From positions 1 through 8,110 of the forward strand of contig CAIJJH010000033.1 of the NCBI GenBank assembly GCA_903820955.1: DNA of 8,110 nt, read 5' to 3'. The notes beneath the pieces were generated by a model, which saw only the letters and a list, made by a program, of their open reading frames with translations, did no database searches and was not told the origin of the DNA. This stretch comes from an uncultured Micrococcales bacterium. Lineage in GTDB: Bacteria > Actinomycetota > Actinomycetes > Actinomycetales > Microbacteriaceae. Of this stretch, positions 1 through 5,870 are shown one piece after another; within the stretch, counting starts at the first letter, position 1, and each line of letters opens with the position of its first letter. Position numbers and translations under genes: made by a program.

Positions 1-62
1 CAGCCATCGCCACCGTTTCCGGCGCGCACATGGAGAGTCACTTGATCAACGAATGTGATCAT
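1..62 (-). CDS. obgE: GTPase Obg (CgtA), N-terminal fragment
   Basis: Only the first 20 codons are in the window; the gene runs off the left edge. The visible protein starts MITFVDQVTLHVRAGNGGDG, which is the classic opening of the glycine-rich Obg fold found ahead of the GTPase domain. Family members are ribosome-associated GTPases that act in late 50S assembly and stress or growth control. The ATG at 62-60 is well supported by an AAGGAGGT Shine-Dalgarno sequence just upstream. Placement after rplU and rpmA is the usual bacterial order and fits a role with the large subunit. The GTP-binding motifs (G1-G5) lie outside the window, so the call rests on the N-terminus and the synteny. Confidence 0.93.
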   Translation of the reverse strand, partial: MITFVDQVTLHVRAGNGGDG

Positions 63-66
63 CGAA

Positions 67-74
67 ACCTCCTT
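67..74 (-). promoter_or_regulatory. Strong ribosome binding site of obgE
   Basis: Read on the minus strand this is AAGGAGGT, a full anti-16S complement, with its GGAGG core 5 bases from the obgE ATG. It is the best Shine-Dalgarno sequence in the window. It may compensate for reduced transcript reaching obgE past the hairpin at 95-116 (inference). Confidence 0.8.
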
Positions 75-94
75 CTACCTGTGAAAACAGCAGA

Positions 95-116
95 AGGCGA
101 GCCCTCAGGCTCGCCT
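95..116 (-). terminator. Possible leaky terminator or attenuator hairpin between rpmA and obgE
   Basis: A perfect 9-bp GC-rich stem, AGGCGAGCC / GGCTCGCCT, closes a four-base loop in the 73-base gap between rpmA and obgE. On the minus strand it is followed by TCTGCTGTTTTCAC, an interrupted T-tract with four consecutive Ts only about 7 bases from the stem. That makes it a weak intrinsic terminator at best. A leaky terminator would give more ribosomal protein mRNA than obgE mRNA. An RNA-stabilising or processing hairpin is equally possible. Confidence 0.5.
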
Positions 117-135
117 CCCACGGAAAATTTATGAA

Positions 136-387
136 CTAAGCAGCAACCACGTTTACGACGCGGCGGCCACCCTTGGTTCCGAACTCGACTGCGCCCGCTG
201 CGAGAGCGAACAGAGTGTCGTCCTTTCCACGGCCGACGTTAACACCGGGGTGAAAGTGAGTGCCGCGCTGACGGACGATGATCTCGCCTGCGCTTACAAC
301 CTGGCCACCGAAACGCTTGACGCCTAGGCGCTGAGCGTTCGAGTCGCGACCATTTCTTGTGGAGCTAACACCTTTTTTGGATGCCAT
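136..387 (-). CDS. rpmA: 50S ribosomal protein L27 (bL27)
   Basis: This 83-residue protein is full length for bL27, a large-subunit protein whose N-terminal tail reaches into the peptidyl transferase centre. The family core is clear: [20 protein letters not shown] at about residues 9-28, then [11 protein letters not shown] and [12 protein letters not shown]. There is no N-terminal cleavable extension of the Firmicutes type. The start ATG at 387-385 is preceded by AAAGGA, which overlaps the rplU stop codon; only 14 bases separate the two genes, so they are co-transcribed and probably coupled. One oddity is Ser at residue 3, in the MASKKG opening, where many bacteria have His (MAHKKG). Confidence 0.98.
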   Translation of the reverse strand: MASKKGVSSTRNGRDSNAQRLGVKRFGGQVVSAGEIIVRQRGTHFHPGVNVGRGKDDTLFALAAGAVEFGTKGGRRVVNVVAA

Positions 388-401
388 TTTCGGTCAGTCC
401 T

Positions 402-710
402 TTACTTGATCTCGGTGACCTGCACGCGGGTCAGTTCTGCGCGGAAGCCCAGACGACGCTTGTAGCCAGTCTTGTTCTTGTAGTGCTGGATCAAAATCTT
501 TGGGCCACGTAGGTCGCCGAGCACCTGAGCGGTTACCTTGACCTTGGCCAAAACCTTCGAGTCGGTGGTGACCTTGTCGCCATCAACTAGCAACAGAGCG
601 GGTAGCTCGATGTTGCCGTTGGCGTCGGCCTTGATACGGTCAAGCGTCACGATGGTGCCTACTGACACCTTTTCTTGACGGCCGCCGGCCTTAACTACTG
701 CGTAAACCAC
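402..710 (-). CDS. rplU: 50S ribosomal protein L21 (bL21)
   Basis: This 102-residue protein has the normal bL21 length and signatures: [14 protein letters not shown] at the N-terminus and the basic C-terminal part [21 protein letters not shown], which contacts 23S rRNA. The start codon is GTG at 710-708, giving MVYAVV as in many actinobacterial L21 proteins. AAAGGG lies 7 bases upstream as Shine-Dalgarno sequence. The gene heads the rplU-rpmA-obgE transcription unit, with its own promoter in the 96-base gap behind rne, though read-through from rne is also possible. The leader contains one arm of a 13-bp inverted repeat. Confidence 0.98.
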   Translation of the reverse strand: MVYAVVKAGGRQEKVSVGTIVTLDRIKADANGNIELPALLLVDGDKVTTDSKVLAKVKVTAQVLGDLRGPKILIQHYKNKTGYKRRLGFRAELTRVQVTEIK

Positions 711-730
711 GGTTTTACCCTTTGTTCATG

Positions 731-805
731 GATTCGTTTGACCCACTAGATTGCGGGCAACAAGGTTCAACAATACCCTGTTACCACCAATCGGTCAAAC
801 GAATC
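731..805. repeat. Perfect 13-bp inverted repeat around the rplU promoter
   Basis: The arms GATTCGTTTGACC (731-743) and GGTCAAACGAATC (793-805) are exact reverse complements separated by 49 bases. The right arm starts one base after the rne stop codon and contains the -35 element TTGACC of the rplU promoter. The left arm lies inside the rplU leader, downstream of the predicted transcript start. Neither arm is followed by a T-run on the minus strand, so this is not a standard terminator. It could be a two-site operator or a stem that forms only in rne-rplU read-through RNA. Confidence 0.85.
770..798 (-). promoter_or_regulatory. Predicted sigma-70-type promoter of rplU-rpmA-obgE
   Basis: On the minus strand TTGACC (798-793, 5 of 6 matches to TTGACA) is followed after exactly 17 bases by TATTGT (775-770, 4 of 6 matches to TATAAT). 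Transcription should start near position 763, giving a leader of about 50 bases before the rplU GTG. The -35 element lies inside the right arm of the inverted repeat, so anything binding that arm would compete with RNA polymerase. Confidence 0.6.
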
Positions 806-806
806 G

Positions 807-2843
807 CTATTCGATTTCGGAAGGTGTTGCTGGAACCTCGCTCGTCACGCGACGTGACTTGCGACGACCCTGACCCGCCGCTACCGGTTCGGGTAGCGAT
901 TCGGTCAAAGTTTCGAGTGTCGGAGTGCTGGCGGCCGCAATTTGGGCTACCAAAGTGTTGATCTGAACAGCGCTCTCGGCGGTGACAACCTTGGCAACTT
1001 CTTGCTTAGGCTGCTGGCTCTGCTGGTTCTTGTGACGCTGCTTGCCAGACTTCTCACCCTTGGACTGCTGCTGATCTCCGCCACCGGAGCGAGCCTTCAT
1101 GTGCGGCTCGTGCTGCACGACAACGCCGCGACCGGCGCAAACCTCACAGGCCTCGCTAAAGGTCTCTAGAAGCCCCATACCGAGCTTCTTTCGGGTCATT
1201 TGAACGAGCCCGAGCGAGGTTACCTCGGCGACCTGGTGCTTGGTGCGGTCACGACTTAGGCATTCGACCAGACGACGAAGAACGAGGTCACGGTTTGACT
1301 CGAGGACCATATCGATGAAGTCGATGACGATGATTCCACCGATGTCGCGAAGACGAAGCTGGCGAACCACTTCTTCGGCGGCTTCGAGGTTGTTCTTGGT
1401 AACGGTCTCTTCTAGGTTTCCGCCGCTACCGACAAACTTGCCGGTGTTGACGTCCACCACGGTCATCGCCTCGGTGCGGTCGATTACCAACGAACCACCA
1501 GATGGCAGGTAAACCTTGCGCTCTAGAGCCTTGGCGATCTGCTCCCCCACGCGGAATTCATCGAAGATGTCTTTTGAACCCTGGTGAATCTCGACGCGCT
1601 CTAGAAGGTCTGGCGCAACGCTCTGTAGGTAAGCGGTGATCGCCTCTTTGGCGTCGTCACCCGAGATGACCATTTTCTGGAAGTCCTCGTTGAAGACGTC
1701 TCGAACAATCTTGATCAGAAGGTCTGGCTCGCTGTGCAAGAGAACCGGGGCCTGCAGGGTTTCGACTCGGCGAGAAATTTCCTCCCACTGCATCTGCAAG
1801 CGCTGGACGTCTAGCGTTAGCTGCTCTTCGGAGGCACCCTCGGCGGCGGTGCGAACAATCACACCGGCGTCCTCAGGCAGGATCTCCTTCAAAATCTTCT
1901 TCAGGCGAACTCGCTCGCTGTCTGGCAGCTTGCGCGAAATTCCGTTCATGCTGCCGTTTGGCACATAAACCAGGTAGCGGCCGGGTAGCGAGACCTGAGA
2001 GGTCAAGCGGGCGCCCTTTTGGCCGACGGGGTCTTTGGTGATCTGAACTAGGACGGTGTCGCCAGACTTCAGTGCCAACTCGATGCGGCGTGGTTGGTTG
2101 CCGGTTTCGGCAAGCTCCCAGTCGACTTCGCCCGAGTAGAGAACGGCGTTGCGACCGCGACCGATGTCGACGAAGGCCGCCTCCATGCTAGGTAGCACGT
2201 TTTGCACCTTGCCCAGGTAAACGTTGCCGATCAGCGAAGCCTCGGCGGCCTTGGCCACATAGTGCTCAACGAGAATTTTGTCTTCGAGAACACCGATCTG
2301 AATCTTGCCATCCTTCGAGCGAACGACCATGGTGCGGTCGACTGCTTCGCGGCGAGCGAGGAACTCGGATTCGGTGATTACGGTGCGGCGACGCCCGGCA
2401 TCGCGACCGTCACGACGGCGCTGACGCTTAGCCTCTAGACGAGTCGAGCCACGGACCTTTTGCGGTTCGTTGCTAGGTTCTTTGGGCTCGCGCGGAGTGC
2501 GGACCTTGACGACCGCATTTGGCGGAAGATCGCCCGGTGCGTCTTCGCCCTCGCGCCGACGCGTGCGCTTGCGCAAGTGAGATTCGCCGTCCTGGCTTGG
2601 TGCGTTAACAATGCGTCCGCGCTTAGGGTCAACCGTTGGGGTTGGCAGGTCTGGTGCCTGGAAGAGCAGCGAGGTTGCCGAAACGGCAACCGGGGCTGCG
2701 GGTTCTTCCTTAGGCTTGCGACTGCGAGTCGGCTTTTTCTCGACCACGGATTCAACCGCAGTCTCGACGACTGGCTCGACCTTTTTAGTGGTCTTACGGG
2801 TCTTTGGCGCAGCTGTTTCTGCTGCTTCGTTCTTTTTCACCAT
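807..2843 (-). CDS. rne: Ribonuclease E/G family endoribonuclease (RNase E)
   Basis: This 678-residue endoribonuclease would be the central enzyme of mRNA decay and rRNA or tRNA maturation. The catalytic core is in the middle: S1 RNA-binding region at about residues 190-280, then the DNase I-like domain with VVDVNTGKF (Asp464) and VIDFIDM (Asp508, Asp511) supplying metal-binding aspartates, and the zinc-link CxxC at Cys566 and Cys569 (CEVCAGRG). An N-terminal extension of about 170 residues is low complexity, Lys/Pro then Arg rich (RQRRRDGRDAGRRR), and the last 110 residues are Gln/Lys rich. This flanked arrangement is typical of Actinobacteria, although shorter than mycobacterial homologues. 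I chose the ATG at 2843 (MVKKNEAAETA), with GGAG 10 bases upstream, over an in-frame GTG at 2882 that lacks a ribosome binding site. It is followed by rplU, as in many actinobacteria. Confidence 0.95.
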   Translation of the reverse strand: MVKKNEAAETAAPKTRKTTKKVEPVVETAVESVVEKKPTRSRKPKEEPAAPVAVSATSLLFQAPDLPTPTVDPKRGRIVNAPSQDGESHLRKRTRRREGEDAPGDLPPNAVVKVRTPREPKEPSNEPQKVRGSTRLEAKRQRRRDGRDAGRRRTVITESEFLARREAVDRTMVVRSKDGKIQIGVLEDKILVEHYVAKAAEASLIGNVYLGKVQNVLPSMEAAFVDIGRGRNAVLYSGEVDWELAETGNQPRRIELALKSGDTVLVQITKDPVGQKGARLTSQVSLPGRYLVYVPNGSMNGISRKLPDSERVRLKKILKEILPEDAGVIVRTAAEGASEEQLTLDVQRLQMQWEEISRRVETLQAPVLLHSEPDLLIKIVRDVFNEDFQKMVISGDDAKEAITAYLQSVAPDLLERVEIHQGSKDIFDEFRVGEQIAKALERKVYLPSGGSLVIDRTEAMTVVDVNTGKFVGSGGNLEETVTKNNLEAAEEVVRQLRLRDIGGIIVIDFIDMVLESNRDLVLRRLVECLSRDRTKHQVAEVTSLGLVQMTRKKLGMGLLETFSEACEVCAGRGVVVQHEPHMKARSGGGDQQQSKGEKSGKQRHKNQQSQQPKQEVAKVVTAESAVQINTLVAQIAAASTPTLETLTESLPEPVAAGQGRRKSRRVTSEVPATPSEIE

Positions 2844-2887
2844 TTTTGGTGTACTCCAAGCCGCCTTTAGGCTAGGCCACACACTCT

Positions 2888-2899
2888 AGCCCGAAGGCT
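2888..2899 (-). other. cUUCGg tetraloop hairpin in the rne leader
   Basis: Minus-strand AGCC-TTCG-GGCT forms a 4-bp stem capped by the exceptionally stable cUUCGg tetraloop, 45 to 56 bases ahead of the rne ATG. No T-run follows, so it is not a terminator. It may act as a folding nucleus or as a cleavage barrier in the leader RNA. Confidence 0.45.
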
Positions 2900-2908
2900 T
2901 AAATTCAC

Positions 2909-2927
2909 TGTTTCCGTTGTGGAAACA
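2909..2927 (-). other. Hairpin in the rne leader
   Basis: TGTTTCC and GGAAACA pair perfectly over 7 bp around a 5-base loop. The flanks on the minus strand are AT-rich (TTTTG before, GTGAATTT after), which would leave single-stranded AU-rich RNA next to a stem. That is the kind of site RNase E prefers, so it is a candidate for self-cleavage (inference). Confidence 0.45.
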
Positions 2928-3041
2928 AAACCATAGTTCGAGTCATCATTTAGGGCCCTAGCTGCCGTTTGAGGTCTTACGCGTTCGCCTGAAGCTCGAT
3001 AAATCTTTCGCTTGCGGCGTGTGGTGCCGTTCGCTTCTTCA

Positions 3042-3070
3042 AGTATGGCACTCAAATACCCAAAAGTCAC
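3042..3070 (-). promoter_or_regulatory. Predicted rne promoter
   Basis: Minus-strand GTGACT (3070-3065) and CATACT (3047-3042) are separated by 17 bases, each matching the sigma-70 consensus at 4 of 6 positions. A TGC directly before the -10 makes an extended -10 element. The predicted start is near 3035. The -35 overlaps the region where the -35 of the divergent VKOR promoter would lie. Confidence 0.5.
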
Positions 3071-3080
3071 CTTGGACGCG

Positions 3081-3096
3081 TGGGATACTTGTTTTC
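3081..3096 (+). promoter_or_regulatory. Extended -10 for a probably leaderless VKOR transcript
   Basis: TGGGATACT (3081-3089) is an extended -10 (TGn plus GATACT, 4 of 6 matches to TATAAT). The GTG start codon begins 7 bases after it, exactly where transcription would be expected to begin. No convincing Shine-Dalgarno sequence precedes the GTG and no good -35 is seen. Leaderless mRNAs are common in Actinobacteria. Confidence 0.5.
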
Positions 3097-3708
3097 GTGA
3101 GTACAGACGAACTAGTTGCCAGCCCGGGTAAGCGCTTCGCGTTCACCCTGATCTGGACAGGAATCCTGGGTTGGTTCGCCGCATTTGGGCTCACCCTAGA
3201 GCGAATTCACCTCGCCGCCAACCCCAACGCGGCCCTTTCCTGCGATATCAACGTCTGGATCTCCTGCACCAAAGTGATGATCACTCCGCAAGCCAGCGTC
3301 CTCGGGTTTCCGAACTCAATCATTGGGCTCGGTGCGTTCATATTTCCGATTGCCGTCGGTTTCGCGATTCTTGCCGGTGCGCAGTTCAAGGCTTGGTTTT
3401 GGCGCTGCTTCACTATCGGCGTCTCGATCGGATTCATGTTTGTCGTCTGGCTCTTTATCCAGACCAACTACGTGATCCACGCACTCTGCCCTTACTGCAT
3501 GGTTGCCTGGGCTGCGATGATTCCCCTGTTTTGGCGAGTGATCACCTGGGCCGGGGCCGAGGGAGTCTTCGACGTGCCGGTGAAGAGTGTCAAATGGTTT
3601 GTGAATGCCAGCGAGTCAAGTTGGTTCTACGCGGCGATGACCGAATTGCTAGCGCTCGTGCTTATCGCGATTAGCTTTTGGCCGTTGATCACGACCAGCT
3701 TCAAGTAA
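3097..3708 (+). CDS. Vitamin K epoxide reductase (VKOR) family membrane protein
   Basis: This 203-residue membrane protein matches bacterial VKOR homologues, which reoxidise a DsbA-like thioredoxin-fold partner and pass electrons to quinone, so driving disulfide formation outside the membrane. All four redox cysteines are present: Cys49 and Cys57 in SCDINVWISC (the C-x7-C loop pair) and Cys131-Cys134 in the CPYC motif. Pro72-Asn73-Ser74 after the loop fits the family's conserved serine region. About five hydrophobic segments are visible, near residues 16-34, 74-94, 104-122, 126-146 and 178-198. No thioredoxin domain is fused, so the partner must be encoded elsewhere. I prefer the GTG at 3097 to an in-frame upstream GTG at 3019, because the latter adds a non-membrane stretch crossing the promoter region. 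It is the only plus-strand gene, and its stop lies two bases from the ndk stop. Confidence 0.9.
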   Translation: MSTDELVASPGKRFAFTLIWTGILGWFAAFGLTLERIHLAANPNAALSCDINVWISCTKVMITPQASVLGFPNSIIGLGAFIFPIAVGFAILAGAQFKAWFWRCFTIGVSIGFMFVVWLFIQTNYVIHALCPYCMVAWAAMIPLFWRVITWAGAEGVFDVPVKSVKWFVNASESSWFYAAMTELLALVLIAISFWPLITTSFK

Positions 3709-3710
3709 CC

Positions 3711-4121
3711 CTAAAACCAGAGCGCGAGTTCGCGAGCAGCGGACTCCGCAGAATCAGAACCGTGAACTAGGTTTTGCTGCACCTTCAGACCCCAGTCGCG
3801 ACCTAGGTCGCCACGAATGGTGCCAGGTGCGGCAACGGTTGGATCTGTTGCACCGGCAAGCGAACGGAAGCCTTCGATGACTCGGTTGCCCTCGACTCGC
3901 ATTGCAACAACACGGCCGGAGCCCATGAACTCAACCAGCGGCTCGAAGAACGGCTTGCCCTCGTGTTCGGCATAGTGGGCGACGAGTAGTTCGCGGCTCG
4001 CAGTCAAAGTCTTGATTTCGGCGACAACGTAACCCTTCGCCTCGATGCGTCCGATGATTTCGCCGATCAGGTTGCGGGCAACGCCGTCTGGCTTAACAAG
4101 TACGAGAGTCGATTCGGTCAT
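3711..4121 (-). CDS. ndk: Nucleoside diphosphate kinase
   Basis: This 136-residue enzyme transfers the gamma-phosphate of ATP to nucleoside diphosphates through a phosphohistidine. All key residues are visible: Lys10 in the VKPDGV opening, Tyr50, Arg86, Thr92, Arg103, Asn117 and the catalytic His120 in NLVHGSDS. The length is standard for the family. The insert-free [10 protein letters not shown] sequence before the active site resembles Microbacteriaceae homologues as I recall them. The ATG shares one base with the preceding DUF4233 stop (TAATG), and AGGAG 7 bases upstream (4133-4129) lies inside that gene, so translation is probably coupled. It appears to be the last gene of the ileS-folC operon. 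Confidence 0.98.
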   Translation of the reverse strand: MTESTLVLVKPDGVARNLIGEIIGRIEAKGYVVAEIKTLTASRELLVAHYAEHEGKPFFEPLVEFMGSGRVVAMRVEGNRVIEGFRSLAGATDPTVAAPGTIRGDLGRDWGLKVQQNLVHGSDSAESAARELALWF

Positions 4122-4510
4122 TAGTTTTCTCCTAGTTGTTCATTCTTGCGTGCCAAGGCACGTTTTGCAGCATCGATAGTTGAGCCGGCGATCATCGCCC
4201 AGGTCCAAAGTCCGATAAAGATGATTGAAATGATCAGAAAGACATAGCCTGCCGGGTTCGTGATTATCGTGGCAATCGCCAAAAATAAGACAACTCCCTG
4301 GAGCGCAGAGCCGAACCAGTAACCGCCCTTACGGCCGAGAATCGCCGGGGTGATGATCATCACGATTGCCAACCCCAGACCGATGGCCCAAACAACTCCC
4401 GGTTCGGCAACCTTTAGGCCAAAGCTGACCAGGGTTCCGAAAAACACGATGAACGACTCGAAGGCCAACACGATAGCTCCGAGTGCACGCTGCAGGGACT
4501 TACTCGCCAT
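4121..4510 (-). CDS. DUF4233 family four-helix membrane protein, function unknown
   Basis: This 129-residue protein has four clear hydrophobic segments, at about residues 9-31, 38-58, 66-83 and 87-108, followed by a charged cytoplasmic-looking tail ([16 protein letters not shown]). No catalytic or ligand-binding motif is evident. Placement between folC and ndk is the conserved actinobacterial position of DUF4233 proteins such as Rv2446c of Mycobacterium tuberculosis, which is the main basis for the family call. I chose the ATG at 4510 ([11 protein letters not shown]) because AAGG lies 8 bases upstream; this makes an 11-base overlap with folC. An in-frame upstream start at 4549 would add a basic 13-residue leader ([13 protein letters not shown]) and is less likely. 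Function is unknown; the tight coupling suggests production in fixed proportion to FolC and Ndk. Confidence 0.85.
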   Translation of the reverse strand: MASKSLQRALGAIVLAFESFIVFFGTLVSFGLKVAEPGVVWAIGLGLAIVMIITPAILGRKGGYWFGSALQGVVLFLAIATIITNPAGYVFLIISIIFIGLWTWAMIAGSTIDAAKRALARKNEQLGEN

Positions 4511-5870
4511 CTTGGATACCTTCTTCGCTTTCATTCTCACTGCTCTCATAGTCGTCGTCCATTTGGATTTCTTTCAGGACGTCGCCGGCGAGGCTGATTG
4601 AGCCGGCAACCACGATTGCCTCCAACTCGAAGGTCTTGGCAAGTTGCAGAGCCGACTTTGCATTTGGTGCGGTGTCGACCTGCTTGAAGTAATTGCCAGC
4701 CACTGTCGCTAAGTCTTCGACCAGCACTGCGCGCGGCGAAGAAGACTGAGTGATAACGACTCGTTCGAAACTGCCCTGGAGAGTTTCGAAAAAGTGCTCG
4801 GCGTCTTTTTCGGCGAGCATCGAGAAAACGCCTACCGCTCTCGGTGAACCGAAGTTGTCTTTGAGTGCTTTGGCGAGAGTGACCGCGCCGCCCGGGTTGT
4901 GTGCCGCGTCGAGAATCGTCAACGGTTCGCGATCGATCACCTGAAGGCGACCCGGCGAAGAAACATCGGCTAGAGCGGCACGAATCACGTCATCGACAAT
5001 CGGGTGGGTTCCGCCGCCAACAAATGCTTCGACCGCGGCAATCGCAACGGCCGCGTTCTGCGCCTGGTGTTCGCCGTGCAGCGGAATGAAAAGGTCGTTG
5101 TATTCGCGAGCGAGGCCGCGAACGTTAAACCGTTGACCGCCCGGCTCTACACGAATGTCGGTGGCTTCAAATTCCTTACCGAACTGCACGAAGTGGTCGG
5201 CTATATCGCCAGCCTTATCTTGCAAAACCTTGAGCGCCTCGGGTTCTTGCGGAGACGTGACCACAAAGGCCCCCGGCTTGATGATTCCCGACTTGGTCTT
5301 GGCTATTTCGGTGACCGTGTTGCCAAGTCGCTCGGCGTGGTCAATCGAGATCGGAGTGAAAACGGCGACATCGCCGTCGGCAACGTTTGTGGAATCCCAT
5401 TCGCCGCCCATGCCGACTTCGAGAACCAGGACGTCGACAGGAGCGTCGGCGAAAACAGCAAAACCGAAGGCGGCCAGAGCCTCGAAAAAAGTCAGTTTGG
5501 TGTCGCCCGCGGCCTCTAGCTCGGCGTCGACAATCTCAAGAACCGGCGTGATGTCTGTCCAGACCTCGAACAGGCGCTCGTCGCTAACCGGTTGGCCATC
5601 CAAAGCCATGCGCTCGTTTAGTCGCACCAGGTGAGGGCTGGTGAACCTTCCGGTGCGAAGACCCATTTCGCGCAAGATTCGCTCGATGATTCTGGTGGTC
5701 GAGGTCTTGCCGTTGGTGCCGGTGATGTGAATCACTCGGTAGGACTTCTGCGGGTCGCCCATGAGGTCGACGGCACGCTTGGTCGGCTCGAGTCGAGGGC
5801 GCAACTTGTTTTCGGGAATGCGGGTCAGTAGCTCGGCCTCAACCTGCCGCGCCTTGGCGGCCCAACTCAA
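4500..5870 (-). CDS. folC: Folylpolyglutamate synthase / dihydrofolate synthase
   Basis: This 456-residue Mur-ligase family enzyme adds glutamate to dihydropteroate and to reduced folates in the cytoplasm, using ATP. Motifs in order: P-loop ITGTNGKTS at residues 49-57, TSPHL at 78-82, [13 protein letters not shown] at 150-162 with the metal-binding Glu151, [10 protein letters not shown] with the likely carbamylated Lys193, [10 protein letters not shown] at 265-274, SPGRLQ at 305-310, and DAAHNPGG at 321-328 in the C-terminal domain. The start is TTG at 5870, which overlaps the ileS stop as TTGA; no in-frame ATG or GTG is available nearby upstream, and GGTGG about 7 bases before it may serve as ribosome binding site. 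The last 20 residues form an acidic tail (10 Asp/Glu, no Lys/Arg) whose codons also carry the DUF4233 ribosome binding site and start. Confidence 0.96.
   Translation of the reverse strand: MSWAAKARQVEAELLTRIPENKLRPRLEPTKRAVDLMGDPQKSYRVIHITGTNGKTSTTRIIERILREMGLRTGRFTSPHLVRLNERMALDGQPVSDERLFEVWTDITPVLEIVDAELEAAGDTKLTFFEALAAFGFAVFADAPVDVLVLEVGMGGEWDSTNVADGDVAVFTPISIDHAERLGNTVTEIAKTKSGIIKPGAFVVTSPQEPEALKVLQDKAGDIADHFVQFGKEFEATDIRVEPGGQRFNVRGLAREYNDLFIPLHGEHQAQNAAVAIAAVEAFVGGGTHPIVDDVIRAALADVSSPGRLQVIDREPLTILDAAHNPGGAVTLAKALKDNFGSPRAVGVFSMLAEKDAEHFFETLQGSFERVVITQSSSPRAVLVEDLATVAGNYFKQVDTAPNAKSALQLAKTFELEAIVVAGSISLAGDVLKEIQMDDDYESSENESEEGIQDGE

Larger units (their letters stand above)
2844..3035 (-). 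promoter_or_regulatory. Long structured 5' leader of rne
   Basis: If transcription starts near 3035 the rne mRNA carries about 190 untranslated bases. On the minus strand the leader can form a 7-bp stem TGTTTCC/GGAAACA with a 5-base loop (2927-2909), a short AGCC-TTCG-GGCT hairpin with a cUUCGg tetraloop (2899-2888), and a small GCC-TAAA-GGC hairpin close to the ribosome binding site. A 10-bp palindrome TAGGGCCCTA sits at 2951-2960. E. coli rne is autoregulated through cleavage of its structured leader; a similar role here is inference. I see no convincing gene in this 253-base intergenic region. Confidence 0.5.

Noticed and set aside
715..729. Four-codon minus-strand reading frame ATG AAC AAA GGG TAA just before rplU
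   Set aside because: It has no ribosome binding site of its own and consists mostly of the rplU Shine-Dalgarno region; chance is the simplest explanation.
738..743. Plus-strand TTGACC in the left repeat arm as a -35 for an antisense promoter
   Set aside because: No -10-like hexamer lies 16 to 19 bases downstream on the plus strand.
2460..2870. 136-codon plus-strand open frame antisense to rne
   Set aside because: It lies opposite the low-complexity N-terminal coding region of rne, and its composition is that expected of a shadow frame.
2844..2882. Longer rne start at the in-frame GTG at 2882
   Set aside because: No Shine-Dalgarno sequence precedes it and the added 13 residues are unlike RNase E; the ATG at 2843 has GGAG upstream.
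2951..2960. 10-bp palindrome TAGGGCCCTA in the rne leader as an operator
   Set aside because: A single short palindrome with no repeat elsewhere in the window; it is kept only as part of the leader description.
2867..3070. 67-codon minus-strand open frame in the rne leader
   Set aside because: It starts at a GTG inside the predicted rne promoter, has no ribosome binding site and resembles no family I know.
3171..3674. 167-codon plus-strand frame inside the VKOR gene
   Set aside because: It is a second frame of the VKOR gene; the VKOR frame has all four redox cysteines and membrane segments, while this one is Arg/Pro/His rich without a domain.
3723..3734. CGCG-AACT-CGCG hairpin at the 3' end of ndk as a terminator
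   Set aside because: The stem is only 4 bp, is within coding sequence, and is separated by six bases from a run of just four Ts.
5004..5519. 171-codon plus-strand open frame antisense to folC
   Set aside because: The conserved FolC motifs on the other strand explain the coding signal; the translation has no recognisable domain.
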